In this document: piece after piece, positions 27,235 to 36,885 of the stretch
How the letters are laid out: each line of letters begins with the position of its first letter
How positions within the stretch are numbered: position 1 is the stretch's first letter
Source: Planctomycetales bacterium
GTDB lineage: Bacteria; Planctomycetota; Planctomycetia; Planctomycetales; Planctomycetaceae
Reading direction: 5' to 3'
Length of the DNA: 64,000 nucleotides
Assembly: GCA_028285345.1 (NCBI GenBank)
Contig: JANQPT010000030.1
Location: forward strand, 1-64,000
Position numbers and translations under genes: made by a program
The notes under the pieces: model-generated
Databases searched by the model: none
What the model was told of the DNA's origin: nothing
Seen by the model: only the letters and a program-made list of their open reading frames with translations

Positions 27235-28233
27235 TCAGCGACTGGTCACTGAAGCGTCGGGAGAACCGGCCTTCGGTCGGCGACGAACATGCACGGCGTT
27301 CTTGCGCATGCTTTCGACAATCTGCAGGTTTTCCGCCTGAGTCCTTTCGAAGTCGGTGAGCGTTTGCAATAGTTCACGCCGCAGGCGGTCTGCCTCGGCG
27401 ACGATCGCGTTACGCTGCTCCTCAGCCTCCTCCAGAGCGGTGATCAGACCGACGACATCCTCGCGCGGCCGGTTCTTGGCGTCGGCATTACCCCCCTGAC
27501 CTGCACCGGCATCTCCCGGCAGGTTTTGCCGAAGGTGGTGCTCGAGGTCAGCCGCACCGTTGGTGGGACCATCGATCTCGGCAACTCGCTGATCGCGTCG
27601 TTCCGTGGCCATCGCCAACAATTGTTTCTGTTTGGCCAAGTCAGACTGCTTGGACGCGAGCTCCTCGCGAAAGCGAGTCTCGTGCAGCTCCAAGCCGTGA
27701 AAGCGAACCTGGTGCTGAGAAGGAACCAAGGAACGAATTCTCCAGCTCTTCTCGCCGCTCCACAAGGCGGCCTCTTCGGCGGAAACCTTCCAGTTGGGCT
27801 CCAGAGTGGCGACGTCGCCGCCCACAGTCACGACGCGAAAATCGCCGACAAACCAATACTCACCGTTCTCCCCCTGTTGGAAGCAGTAGACGAGTTGATG
27901 TTTGGTTGGGTCATTGGGATCAACCTCCGGCTTCAAACCGTGTTGTGTCCCGATGCCGATTTCCACCGAGTTGTTTTGGTCGAAAATATTGACCGGTACG
28001 TCGTTCCAGTAGGGATTCCAGCCAAGCAGTTCATGGGTGAGATCGCGGTGCGTTTGACGCACTGTTCGCCGCAGGTCGTAGAGATCCTTGCGGTTCTTTT
28101 CGATCTTCTCTTCGTACTGCAGCTTCTGCTTGACAAAATGGGCGCGGTTCTTGAACAGCTTGGCTGTCAGCACGATGGCCACCAAGCTCAACACAACCGT
28201 CGACCACAGACAGACTTTTCCGAACGTGTGCAT
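27235..28233 (-). CDS. Membrane-anchored coiled-coil protein, unknown
   Basis: The 332-residue product has an N-terminal membrane helix (residues 7-25), a first coiled coil (30-70), a compact middle domain (about 75-180, with G-W-N-P-Y-W-N and V-G-D-F-R-V-V-T-V-G), a second coiled coil (185-220), a Gly/Asp-rich linker and a third helix near 265-310. This layout recalls the MreC-type anchored coiled coil plus beta domain, but I see no MreC motif, and the middle domain is more likely a planctomycete-specific fold. Convergent with the small membrane gene; terminator downstream. Confidence 0.65.
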   Translation of the reverse strand: MHTFGKVCLWSTVVLSLVAIVLTAKLFKNRAHFVKQKLQYEEKIEKNRKDLYDLRRTVRQTHRDLTHELLGWNPYWNDVPVNIFDQNNSVEIGIGTQHGLKPEVDPNDPTKHQLVYCFQQGENGEYWFVGDFRVVTVGGDVATLEPNWKVSAEEAALWSGEKSWRIRSLVPSQHQVRFHGLELHETRFREELASKQSDLAKQKQLLAMATERRDQRVAEIDGPTNGAADLEHHLRQNLPGDAGAGQGGNADAKNRPREDVVGLITALEEAEEQRNAIVAEADRLRRELLQTLTDFERTQAENLQIVESMRKNAVHVRRRPKAGSPDASVTSR

Positions 28234-28757
28234 CAGTCATTCCTCGAAATCACGTTGAAAAGCATTTCCGCGTGACAACTCAACAGAGTCAAACAGGAGT
28301 CGATTGGTACTCAATCGGAACCGGCGCTACCAATGATCAGAGGAGAGCCGGCCGTTTCAGTCGCGAGCGAATCCGTTCGAGAGATTTCCCAGCTTTCCAT
28401 GATAAAGGCCGCTCAGGCGGCCGGTCAAGCAGAAAGCGGGCTTTAGGCGAGAGGAATTGCCGTCGATTGAATTCGCCGCTTCAACAGGTTTTGCCGGAAA
28501 ATCCGGACCAGGATGTGATCCGACATCCAGACGGCCCCTGTGTTGATATATCGGGGATTTGCCAGGCAATAGTGAATCTGCCGGTTCGCTCTCGGGCCGA
28601 TTTCTACGCGACTTTCATCCAAACGAGCCCGTTTACGCGGGCGACCGGGAATCCCAATGACCGGAAGATACACACTAAAGCCTACAGCCGCTACAATTGT
28701 GATTGGGGCAGTTGCTCCGCTTAGGATTTTTCACATCCCGGAACCGATGGAACGCCT
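28234..28757. other. Long divergent intergenic region, no gene seen
   Basis: A 524-bp gap between the coiled-coil gene (leftward) and the YkgJ-type gene (rightward). Open frames of up to 150 codons exist on both strands but have Arg/Ser-rich shadow composition and no start signals. No hairpin with T run and no tRNA was found by eye. Confidence 0.4.
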
Positions 28758-29201
28758 ATGTCAAATCAACTCGTCAAACGCGCGGATCTCAAGCCGGGCG
28801 AAGTGCTCTGCACTTACTGTACGGCAAAATGCTGCCGATATTTCGCGCTGCCACTGGACAAACCCAAGAAATGGGAAGATTTTGACAGTATTCGCTGGTA
28901 CATGACCCATGGCAGGGTCTCCGTTTTTGTCGACGAGGGAACCTGGTATTTGATGATTCACGCCGACTGCAAGTACCTGCTTGAGGACCATCGGTGCGGA
29001 ATCTACGAAGACCGCCCCGCAATCTGCCGGTCCTACACAACCGACGACTGCGAATACGACAACGACGCCCTCTACGAGAAGTTCTTTGAGTCTCCCGAGC
29101 AGATTTGGGAATACGCAGAGGCCGTGTTGCCGCCGCGAAAAGAGAAAAAGAGCGCTGGGTCAACCATGAGCGTCGAACTTCCCGTGCTGGGGAGTGTCTG
29201 A
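28758..29201 (+). CDS. YkgJ-family cysteine-cluster protein
   Basis: A 147-residue protein with the CxxCxxxCC-type cluster C-T-Y-C-T-A-K-C-C-R (residues 18-27), then D-C-K-Y-L near residue 71, H-R-C-G-I-Y near 78 and R-P-A-I-C-R-S-Y near 87. These spaced cysteines define UPF0153/YkgJ, thought to bind a metal or Fe-S cluster; members are often misannotated as Fe-S oxidoreductases. The P-A-I-C-R block is the most conserved part. It precedes hisS by 73 bp in the same direction. Confidence 0.88.
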   Translation: MSNQLVKRADLKPGEVLCTYCTAKCCRYFALPLDKPKKWEDFDSIRWYMTHGRVSVFVDEGTWYLMIHADCKYLLEDHRCGIYEDRPAICRSYTTDDCEYDNDALYEKFFESPEQIWEYAEAVLPPRKEKKSAGSTMSVELPVLGSV

Positions 29202-29274
29202 TCCGTAGCACACGGCCGGCTCTCAATGTCCCCGGATTTGCCGGGAGTTTACGCTTAACAACCAAGATTCACAC

Positions 29275-30606
29275 GTGAACAATCCACTCATCTCTCCCCG
29301 CGTCCTCAAGGGATTCCGCGACTATTTGCCCGAAGCGATGATTCCCCGCGAGGCACTGATGCAGACCGCGCGCGAGGTCTATCGCAGCTACGGCTTCAGC
29401 CCGATCGATACCCCGGCCTTGGAATATGCCGAAATCCTACTCGGCAAGGGTGGCGAGGAATCGGACAAGCAATTGTTCCGATTTCAGGATCAGGGGGACC
29501 GCGACGTGGCGATGCGGTTCGATTTGACCGTGCCGTTCGCCCGCTTTACCTCACAACACCTTAACGACATCGGTACGCCCTTTAAGCGGTACCACATCGG
29601 CACCGTCTGGCGGGGCGAGAAACCGCAGAAGGGCCGCTACCGGGAATTCATGCAGTGCGATTTCGACACGATCGGCACCGCGTCCAACATCGCCGACATC
29701 GAAACTCTGCTCGTGATCCACGATCTGCTCGATGCGATCGGATTTGAAAAGTTCACCGTCCGCGTCAACAACCGGCTGGTGCTCAATGGGCTGCTGGAAA
29801 AGCTGGATCTCGCCGACCGTTCCGTAGGCGTGCTGCGGGCACTCGACAAGCTGCCCAAAATCGGCCCCGACAAAGTGCTCGGCGAGTTGACGGCTCAGGT
29901 GGGACTGTCGGACGATCAGGCACAGCAGATTCTGAAACTCGTCAGCGTCGAAGGCGAGTCCGGTCAGGTGCTGCAGCAACTTCAGGAACTGCTCACCGGA
30001 AATGAACAGGGCGAAACCGGCATGCAGAATCTGTCGGAATTGTTTAGTGCCGCAAAGACGGCAGGAATTCCGGCGGAGCGGATCGCGCTGGATGTGGCGA
30101 TTGCCCGCGGGCTGGATTACTACACCGGCACGATCTATGAGACGTTCTTGGGCGATCTGCCCGGCATCGGCAGCGTTTGTTCCGGGGGACGCTACGACAA
30201 TCTGACCGGACTGTTCAGCAAGCAAGTGCTGCCCGGGGTCGGCGCCAGCCTGGGGTTGGACCGGCTGCTCGCCGCAATGGAAGAACTCGACATGCTGCCG
30301 GGCGTTTCCACGCCCGCCCCGGTGCTGGTGATTCTGTTCGACGCGGAGAAGACCGGCGAATACCTGCGCATCGGCCGCCAGTTACGCGAAGCGGGGATCG
30401 CCACGGAGGTGTACATTGAGCCGAAAGCGGTCGGTAAGCAGATGAAGTACGCCAACCGTAAAGGCTTTCAAATTGCCGTCATCGCCGGCGCGGACGAATT
30501 CGCTTCGGGAAGCTGGCAGGTCAAAGATCTGCAGAGTGGGGAGCAGCAGACGGTGCCGGAAGGGGAATTGGTATCGCATGTGGCGGGGCTGTTGGGGCAG
30601 GAGTAA
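29275..30606 (+). CDS. hisS: Histidyl-tRNA synthetase
   Basis: A 443-residue class II synthetase with a GTG start. Motif 1 lies in P-R-V-L-K-G-F-R-D-Y-L-P; motif 2 is in W-R-G-E-K-P-Q-K-G-R-Y-R-E-F near residue 122; the histidine-specific loop G-L-D-Y-Y-T-G-T-I-Y-E lies near residue 280 and motif 3 in G-A-S-L-G-L-D-R-L near 322. The C-terminal anticodon-binding domain (residues 345-440) is present. It charges tRNA-His in the cytoplasm. Length is normal. Confidence 0.96.
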   Translation: MNNPLISPRVLKGFRDYLPEAMIPREALMQTAREVYRSYGFSPIDTPALEYAEILLGKGGEESDKQLFRFQDQGDRDVAMRFDLTVPFARFTSQHLNDIGTPFKRYHIGTVWRGEKPQKGRYREFMQCDFDTIGTASNIADIETLLVIHDLLDAIGFEKFTVRVNNRLVLNGLLEKLDLADRSVGVLRALDKLPKIGPDKVLGELTAQVGLSDDQAQQILKLVSVEGESGQVLQQLQELLTGNEQGETGMQNLSELFSAAKTAGIPAERIALDVAIARGLDYYTGTIYETFLGDLPGIGSVCSGGRYDNLTGLFSKQVLPGVGASLGLDRLLAAMEELDMLPGVSTPAPVLVILFDAEKTGEYLRIGRQLREAGIATEVYIEPKAVGKQMKYANRKGFQIAVIAGADEFASGSWQVKDLQSGEQQTVPEGELVSHVAGLLGQE

Positions 30607-30769
30607 TCCGGGGCAGGTTCTAAGACATTCGATCTGTGTCGAGCGGAGAGTAGTCGCACGAGTTGCTACTTTGGAAACCGAACGTCGATAACCTAGCGGG
30701 GAACCTTGATGCTATGACGATAGGCACCCGCGCACCGGTCAAATCGAGTGTGTACGTTTCGAGGACGTG

Positions 30770-31942
30770 CTATAACGAGTCAACCAGACGACTCGCATCA
30801 ACGCCCAGCAATGCCGCGAGCTTGTCAACGGAGGACTGCGTCTTGCTCACCAGAACCAGGTACGGCTTTTTCTCTTGCGCGACGTATCCCATGACGCCGT
30901 CTTTCGCGAATACGAACGCCTGGTCGTTCTCACGAAGCTTCAAACCGTAGGCCCCAACGGTACGGATTGACCGATTTCCAGTTGCCAAGACAGGTAGTGG
31001 TTTGAGAACGCGTTTGAAACGTTGATACTCGCCGTCTTTGAGAAAGACTTGATAGCTGATGGGTCCGCTATACGCATTGAACGCAATGTGGTACATCCAG
31101 AGAAACCTGGACAAGCCAATTCCCGTTCCGTGATATCCGGCGCCGTTGTGGGTCTCTCCACACTCGTCTACAAACACTTCGGGATCTTCATCTCTTAGCG
31201 AATCTTTTCGGAAGTAGTAATTGCGGCACCACTGGTATTCAACGCAGAACGGAGCGTATTGATTTTCATCTACGGATAGCTGGTCAGGTTTGCGAATCGT
31301 CCAGTAACTAGCACTCATCACGTCGTCGCAGGCTCCCGCCCATCGATACAACTTCCTGAGGATCCTCGGAATTGGAAGTTTCGACTCAGCCACGTCCTCT
31401 TTCGATAGGGCGTCACTTCTGCGGATTGGCCCGCGCCAGCCCCTTACGAAAGATTGAAAAGCCGCAAAACGCTCGTTGGGCGTTTTCGCCGCTCGAAGTG
31501 CCTCAACGGACTCATTCATCACACTCTCACTGTCAGCGTGGATGAAGAGTCCGCCGAGTTCATGCAGCAACTCCGTGGGGATGCGCGGATTGACATCCAT
31601 CCCCGCTTCGCATCCGTCGGGGCCCCTGCCGTAGTGGCCGACATGTGTGATTTTTGCGACGTAGGCGTAGCGGTCAGCGGTTGGTGATTTGATAAAAAGG
31701 AAACCGCCATCCAGATTCTCAAATTCCTGGATTGGTTTGGGGACGGCTCTATTTTGGGGGGCGTTCCAATGAAAACGACGATTGTCGCAAAAGTGAATGT
31801 CCGGCGGACGCTCGCCGATGGTAAATAAGCCGATCAAACGGTTTGACGACAAAAACCATCCTTCAGCCTTCGCAGGCGGCGATTTCATGAAGGCACGAAA
31901 GATTTCGTCGCGCGTGTAATACTGGTAGAGTTCCAGATTCAT
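30770..31942 (-). CDS. Unknown protein with SUKH (SMI1/KNR4)-like C-terminal half
   Basis: With the ATG that has an AGG site (31942) the protein is 390 residues; the open frame continues upstream to 32137 without support. The N-terminal half starts with L-Y-Q-Y-Y-T-R-D-E-I-F, then a compact W/G-rich region (residues 30-110) and D-V-N-P-R-I-P-T-E-L near residue 117. From about 195 to 320 it reads like SUKH: L-Y-R-W-A-G, then F-C-V-E-Y-Q, D-P-E-V-F-V and L-S-R-F-L-W. SUKH proteins are often immunity proteins against polymorphic toxins. No toxin gene is adjacent, and the family match is from reading only. Isolated on the minus strand after hisS. Confidence 0.55.
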   Translation of the reverse strand: MNLELYQYYTRDEIFRAFMKSPPAKAEGWFLSSNRLIGLFTIGERPPDIHFCDNRRFHWNAPQNRAVPKPIQEFENLDGGFLFIKSPTADRYAYVAKITHVGHYGRGPDGCEAGMDVNPRIPTELLHELGGLFIHADSESVMNESVEALRAAKTPNERFAAFQSFVRGWRGPIRRSDALSKEDVAESKLPIPRILRKLYRWAGACDDVMSASYWTIRKPDQLSVDENQYAPFCVEYQWCRNYYFRKDSLRDEDPEVFVDECGETHNGAGYHGTGIGLSRFLWMYHIAFNAYSGPISYQVFLKDGEYQRFKRVLKPLPVLATGNRSIRTVGAYGLKLRENDQAFVFAKDGVMGYVAQEKKPYLVLVSKTQSSVDKLAALLGVDASRLVDSL

Positions 31943-32218
31943 TAGTCGGACCTCGATCGTTTCGTTGCTCCCGAAATTTGAGGTTAAGCGACACTCAGTG
32001 AATGTGCCAGAGCTATGCCTACCCAACGGACTGGGCTTGGTTTTCGAGGTAGTGGTAGAGGCACCCCCACACAATCGCTGCGGAATTCGTGCTCTCGTTA
32101 CGGTGAATCCACCTAATAATAGGTGTTTACCCTCCAAGAGAACTCACATTGCAGCATTCGGCAGGTTCTCCTAGCATGCTCGCCCCTTGTCGCTTGCCCT
32201 TGCTCATGGAGTCCAGTC

Positions 32219-33184
32219 ATGTCTACACGCTGCCACTGTTTTGTCGCATTGTCGCTCTATCTCGCAACCACTTGTCACGCCGGCGAACCGCAAGTACTTC
32301 TGCCGCGGCAAGTGACGCCGCAATCGGCCGAGCAGACGGTCGGCAAACTGTCGCCGCTGGATCACCTTCGGCTGGCTGCGGAGCAACTGGAGGCGACCGG
32401 GATGGCAGACGAAGCGGCGAAATTGCGCAAAGCAGCGGAGCGGATCAGCAGGCGAGTTACCAGCGAGCGCGACGAATTAGCGCGGCAGATTTCAGAGCTT
32501 CAGGATCGATCGAATCAGTTACGACAGTTGACGGGGAAGCCCGATAAGATCCTTTGCCGCTGCCAGTTTTTGGAACTCTCCAGCAAAGCCGCTGCGGAAT
32601 TTGCGGCGGCGGTTCAACCGGCGAGTTCATCAACCGGCCCGCGAAAAGCAATCGCTCCTGGTATCTCCGTTTACAAGAACGCGGAGGAAGCCATCGGGCG
32701 GCTGAAAGCATCGGGCCAAGTCACGGTCCTTGCCAGTCCACAAATCGTTACCGAGCCCGGGAGAGCAGCAACGGCAACGAGCGGCGGCGAGTTTCCGATC
32801 TTGGTTCCTGCCGGGGGTGACCGTACCTCGGTCGAGTGGCGGCGGTTTGGCGCGAGCTGCAAAGTTGTCCCGCGTTTGCTCGGCACGGAAAGAGTGCAGC
32901 TCGAATTCAACCCCGAAATCGCGCAGCGCGACTTCAAGAACGCAGTGAAGTTTAACGGTCAGACCATTCCTGGCTTGGCGACGCGTCGAGTCAATACGCG
33001 GGTTGAGATGAACCTCGGCGAAACGCTGGTGGTCAGCCTCGTTTCGAATCCACAAAACAAGAGCGATGATTCGGTACTCCCCTACCTGAAGTCCGTGGTT
33101 CAATGGGCTAGTGCAGAACGCGAGACCGAGTCGACCGAGAGCACCGTGACGCTGTTTATCGTGACACCGGTTGCTGCTGAGTAG
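32219..33184 (+). CDS. Exported secretin-domain protein (orphan)
   Basis: Starting at the ATG behind a GGAG site, the 321-residue product has a Sec signal peptide (cleavage near T-C-H-A), a coiled coil (residues 60-110), and a C-terminal domain reading like the end of a bacterial secretin: V-T-V-L-A-S-P-Q-I-V-T near residue 180, F-P-I-L-V-P, then V-V-P-R-L-L-G, L-E-F-N-P-E-I-A, and a final L-G-E-T-L-V-V-S-L. It is much shorter than GspD/PilQ and lacks the N-domains, so it is unlikely to form a complete channel alone. Planctomycetes have many short proteins of this kind. Confidence 0.7.
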   Translation: MSTRCHCFVALSLYLATTCHAGEPQVLLPRQVTPQSAEQTVGKLSPLDHLRLAAEQLEATGMADEAAKLRKAAERISRRVTSERDELARQISELQDRSNQLRQLTGKPDKILCRCQFLELSSKAAAEFAAAVQPASSSTGPRKAIAPGISVYKNAEEAIGRLKASGQVTVLASPQIVTEPGRAATATSGGEFPILVPAGGDRTSVEWRRFGASCKVVPRLLGTERVQLEFNPEIAQRDFKNAVKFNGQTIPGLATRRVNTRVEMNLGETLVVSLVSNPQNKSDDSVLPYLKSVVQWASAERETESTESTVTLFIVTPVAAE

Positions 33185-33255
33185 CGGACCGACGTGCACT
33201 GCGGATCGCGTGGCGAAACGCACACCTTGCGGTCGGTCGCAAAGGAGAACCTCCC

Positions 33256-33699
33256 GTGACAGACCACCTGCAAGAACTGGCGCGGCAAGTCCGCGGGCAC
33301 ACGATCGCGCTGTTGGAGTCCACGCCCGTGGAATGGTTGTTGTGGGCTCCCTCGGGGACGTCCAACCACATTCTCTGGCACGCCGGGCACGCAGTCTGGC
33401 TGCAGGACAAGTTGGGGATTGAGCTGATCACGGGCGTCAGCGAATTGCCGGACGGCTGGGCCGCGAAATTCGGCGCCAATTCGCGACCGTCGCAGACAAC
33501 CCAGTGGCCGCAACGTGAGGAACTTCGGCAATTGCTGCAGGCGCAACTCGACCGCCTGAATGCCGTGATCACAGAGCAACAAGAGCGGCTTGCAGATGGC
33601 CCGCTTGTCGAACGGTTGATTCATGGACTGCACGACGAGGCGCGACACCAGGGCGAGATGTATTTGCTGCTCAAGCTGCAGAAGAGTCTTGACCGATAG
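33256..33699 (+). CDS. DinB-family protein
   Basis: The 147-residue product, from a GTG start with a strong AAAGGAG site, is a four-helix DinB/YfiT-type protein. The metal-ligand histidines are visible in H-I-L-W-H-A-G-H (residues 38-45) and H-D-E-A-R-H-Q-G-E near residue 122. Members bind nickel or zinc; many act in thiol-dependent detoxification (bacillithiol transferases) and others have no known role. It lies 71 bp after the secretin-domain gene; the two need not be related in function. Confidence 0.8.
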   Translation: MTDHLQELARQVRGHTIALLESTPVEWLLWAPSGTSNHILWHAGHAVWLQDKLGIELITGVSELPDGWAAKFGANSRPSQTTQWPQREELRQLLQAQLDRLNAVITEQQERLADGPLVERLIHGLHDEARHQGEMYLLLKLQKSLDR

Positions 33700-33801
33700 G
33701 CTCGTCGTGATTATTTCGCCGCCAATCGAGGTTTTGGCAGATCCGTACGTCGAGGCTTTGCGTTATGAACAGGGACGCAGACTGAATTGAAAAGGTGCGA
33801 G

Positions 33802-34278
33802 ATGGGCTTTGCCGACTATTGCCACACACAGAAGTCGCCGTTATCAACGCTGCTGGCGATACTCGGGCTGACATTCGTCGGGATCGCGTGGCTGGTCCGC
33901 CAAGAGCCGCTGGCGTCCCTGGTGTTGTGTGTCGTTGCCTTGATCATATTCGCGATGGCGGCCAGTTTTCACCGGCTGACCGTCGTTGGCAATCAGAGCG
34001 GCCTCCGCGTGCAATTCGGACCGCTGCCGCTGTTCGGCGTCAGCATTCCCTATGAGTCGATGCGCGGTGTCGAGTCGTCCCGGTCGTCGTTGATCGACGG
34101 TTGGGGAATCCACTATGTGCCAGGCCGCGGCTGGACGTATAACCTCTGGGGTTTTGGATGTGTGTTGATCCATCGGCATGACCAGAGCTGTATTCGCATC
34201 GGGACGGACGATGTCGACGGCCTGCTGACATTTCTACAGACGAAACTCAATGAGTTGCCGCCACCGGGTGACACGTGA
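33802..34278 (+). CDS. Membrane protein with PH-like cytoplasmic domain
   Basis: The 158-residue product has two adjacent membrane helices (residues 15-33 and 36-55) followed by a small beta-rich domain of about 95 residues: L-T-V-V-G-N-Q-S-G-L-R-V-Q-F-G-P, then Y-E-S-M-R-G-V-E-S-S, G-I-H-Y, and R-I-G-T-D-D-V-D-G-L-L-T-F-L. Two helices plus a bPH_2/PH-like fold is a common bacterial architecture of unknown role. I prefer this ATG over a TTG five codons earlier because of an AAGG site. Confidence 0.65.
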   Translation: MGFADYCHTQKSPLSTLLAILGLTFVGIAWLVRQEPLASLVLCVVALIIFAMAASFHRLTVVGNQSGLRVQFGPLPLFGVSIPYESMRGVESSRSSLIDGWGIHYVPGRGWTYNLWGFGCVLIHRHDQSCIRIGTDDVDGLLTFLQTKLNELPPPGDT

Positions 34279-34338
34279 CGCGTTGAGTCCCGCGGCGTCC
34301 GCAGTTCAACGCTTCGGCATTGAAGCGCTCGGCAGGAT

Positions 34339-34485
34339 ATGTGGAAACATCGCGGCGCGATCATTCCGAACTTGGCTTTCGGCCGCAGCGAATTGGCGCA
34401 GTTTGTCCCACAGACGGACGAGCAGACAAGATCGCTCATCAATCGGCGGCGCAGCGCGCTCTTGAATGCGAAGACAGACTGTTGA
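34339..34485 (+). CDS. Possible 48-residue small ORF
   Basis: In the 297-bp gap before the repeat lipoprotein, one plus-strand frame reads more like protein than the others: M-W-K-H-R-G-A-I-I-P-N-L-A-F-G-R-S-E-L then F-V-P-Q-T-D-E-Q-T and an Arg-rich end. AGGA lies immediately upstream of the ATG, too close for good initiation. It may be a short gene, a remnant or chance. Confidence 0.22.
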   Translation: MWKHRGAIIPNLAFGRSELAQFVPQTDEQTRSLINRRRSALLNAKTDC

Positions 34486-34575
34486 TCGAGAGGTTCCTGC
34501 TCGACGATCACTGTTGATTTCTCCGAAGCGCCTGTCAAGAATTGAACGTCTCGAGATTTCGCAACTGACTCGAAC

Positions 34576-36702
34576 GTGTCCCTCGAACCAGAAAGTCGTA
34601 TCGTGCCGCGACAGATTAATCGCGCAATTCAGGCGGCCGTCTGCGCCGTGTCTATTGCACTCTTCGCGGGTGGATGCGATGCAGGCAAGCAGGCCCCCAA
34701 TCTTGGCGCCGTCAGAAATGCCGACTTCGTTGCGACGGATCAGCAGGAAAGCGATCTCGTCGACCCTGATTATTGCTTCCGGTTGCGTTCTCCCAGCCAA
34801 AAATGGAGGCTGCAGGATGAGGCCGAAGTGCGTGGGCGTCTTCCCGACGCGGTCGCTGGAGCAACCCGGGTCGGGGGTGCCTCTGGAGCAGTCATCGTCG
34901 AACCGGTCGGCAATGCCGACGCGGAGGGCTTTGCCACACATTTGTGGAATATCTCATCCAGCCAGGGAAACGTAGTCGAACCGCTGAAGCCGGTTGAAGT
35001 CTTCGGCAAGAAAGCGTTTCGCTTCACATCGACAACCGAGCTAAACGGATTGTGGATTCAGTATGAGTATTTGGTCTTTGTTCACCACAATCATGGTTAT
35101 CAATTGCTGTGCTGGGGCCTCGAGGGGCATTTTAATTCGTCGTATGCGGAGGAGTTTTTTGGGGCGTTTTCTCTCACGGACGGAAAAGTACGCACCCGCA
35201 GGAACAAGACGCCGATTCGCGATTTTCGAGCAGTCGGCCAGCGGATCGTCGGCGGCCGATTCGAGAGTGCCGTCGGTGGAATCGCGGCGAATTCTCGAGA
35301 CGGTTGGACGGTGGTTATTGGAGCGGAACTCGATGGAATGAGCGAAGATGCCGAGTTCGGCCTGTACCACGCCGAGAAAAACATTTCAGTCGTCGTCATT
35401 ACGGAAAGTGTTCGTGGCCGGGAGCCTGGCAAGTACATTCAAGCGATTTACAACGCCTTTGAAGAAAACCAAGAGGGTGAATTGAGCTTTGAAACGGTCC
35501 CGGAATCGGTGACCCATGCAGTTGGCGGACAACCGGTCGAATTCCGGCAGTACATCGAGGATTCGGGTTTAAAGACCCGGCACTTATTGGGTGTGCACGT
35601 ACACGGTGGGCACGGGGTCCAGATTCTTTGCTGGTGGCTTGATGGGCCGGACGAAGACCTCCCGGCAACGTTGGCAAACGGATTACAGCAAATTGAATTC
35701 CTTTCGGCGGCCGAGCTTGAGACACTCGTCATCGAAATGTTGGCTCAACCCGATCCCGAAAACCAGGTCGGTTCGGATTGGTCGGTGAGGAACGGAGTTT
35801 ACCGGGATTTTGCCTTGGGAGTGACTTGGAATAAGCCCAAAGGTTTTTGGAGGCTGAGCGGCGGAACCGCCGCCCAATTCCAGAATCCCGATGCTCGAAT
35901 TCATGCTGAAGATCCCCATCGGGGCTTGTTTCTGCAGTTGCTCGCGGAACCTGCCGACGAATGGACACCCAAGAGCTTTCACGACGACATCACGCAGCTT
36001 GTTTTTGATAATCCCGTGGAAGCCACCGACACTGAAATCGACGGTCATCCGGCCCTTTCCTCGACTGCAGTCGTCCAAGAGGGGGAACTGGCCTATGAGT
36101 ATCGCTTGGTAACGACCGTTCGAAATGACCAAGCGATTCAAATCATGATCTGGGGCGCCCCGCACGATATGAAGTCGTTTGCACGCGATGTTGATGACGC
36201 ATTGGCCGGGTTTCGCTTTCCTGCCGCAGCTCTGCAAGCAACCCGTCAAACGTCAACAGCCGTTGAAGATTACCGTGTGGGCTTCGCGATGAGGATGCCC
36301 GATACCGGATGGCAAATTCAAGGCAACCAAAACCCCGCGATACAACCGATTGGGAATCACGTGCAGTTTTCTCGCCGCGGCCGTGCCATCCAAATCATGG
36401 GTCTCACGGCCCTCGCAGCCGGCCAGGACGAAACGGTCATTATCAAGGGGATGGAGAAATTGGTAAGCGTGAATTTCAGCCGGTTCAGCAACTCCAATCC
36501 GACGGTCTCTCAGACACACTTCGCCGGATTGACCTGGAACCAGCAGTCGTGGTCAACCAGCCAGTCGTCGATGCACTTCTTGACCGCCACTAAGGACAGA
36601 ACCGTCTACGGGTTGTTGATTGCGGATGAAACGGGACGGGGAAACGAACTGCTAGGAATCGTAAGGTCTGGATTTCATGTGCTCGATGATGCGAGCAATT
36701 GA
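34576..36702 (+). CDS. Lipoprotein with four tandem related domains, unknown
   Basis: The 708-residue product has an N-terminal signal with lipobox (L-F-A-G-G-C, Cys near residue 34) and then four segments of roughly 130-175 residues that resemble one another: each starts with an F-x-x-x-P-x-x-x-W strand (residues about 68, 225, 412, 555), passes through a Y-x-x-x-V-x-x-x-x-x-x-Y/Q region and ends with a W-G-type strand and an F-x-F-turn. They look like PsbP/Mog1-type (DUF1795-like) domains that report on fitted beta-sheet folds. The GTG at 34576 gives the full signal; a GTG nine codons later is also possible. Probably attached to a membrane and exposed. Confidence 0.6.
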   Translation: MSLEPESRIVPRQINRAIQAAVCAVSIALFAGGCDAGKQAPNLGAVRNADFVATDQQESDLVDPDYCFRLRSPSQKWRLQDEAEVRGRLPDAVAGATRVGGASGAVIVEPVGNADAEGFATHLWNISSSQGNVVEPLKPVEVFGKKAFRFTSTTELNGLWIQYEYLVFVHHNHGYQLLCWGLEGHFNSSYAEEFFGAFSLTDGKVRTRRNKTPIRDFRAVGQRIVGGRFESAVGGIAANSRDGWTVVIGAELDGMSEDAEFGLYHAEKNISVVVITESVRGREPGKYIQAIYNAFEENQEGELSFETVPESVTHAVGGQPVEFRQYIEDSGLKTRHLLGVHVHGGHGVQILCWWLDGPDEDLPATLANGLQQIEFLSAAELETLVIEMLAQPDPENQVGSDWSVRNGVYRDFALGVTWNKPKGFWRLSGGTAAQFQNPDARIHAEDPHRGLFLQLLAEPADEWTPKSFHDDITQLVFDNPVEATDTEIDGHPALSSTAVVQEGELAYEYRLVTTVRNDQAIQIMIWGAPHDMKSFARDVDDALAGFRFPAAALQATRQTSTAVEDYRVGFAMRMPDTGWQIQGNQNPAIQPIGNHVQFSRRGRAIQIMGLTALAAGQDETVIIKGMEKLVSVNFSRFSNSNPTVSQTHFAGLTWNQQSWSTSQSSMHFLTATKDRTVYGLLIADETGRGNELLGIVRSGFHVLDDASN

Positions 36703-36885
36703 ACCGCGGTCTCAGCCAAAACAACCGCGTAGTGCAAGGCACCGGATCGTCGCGAAGTCGTATATAGGACCGAGATTAGAAGACCCGCTTTCAGCCGGCG
36801 ATCCGTAGCCGGTCAGACTGTACCGCCCCTACCCGGCGTCCGGGTCTTTCGCCGCACCTCCGACTTCTCGTGCCACTTTCTGTAG

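Noticed and set aside
28272..28724. 150-codon ORF in the gap before the YkgJ-type gene
   Set aside because: Polar, Arg/Ser-rich sequence with no ribosome site or motif; nothing supports translation.
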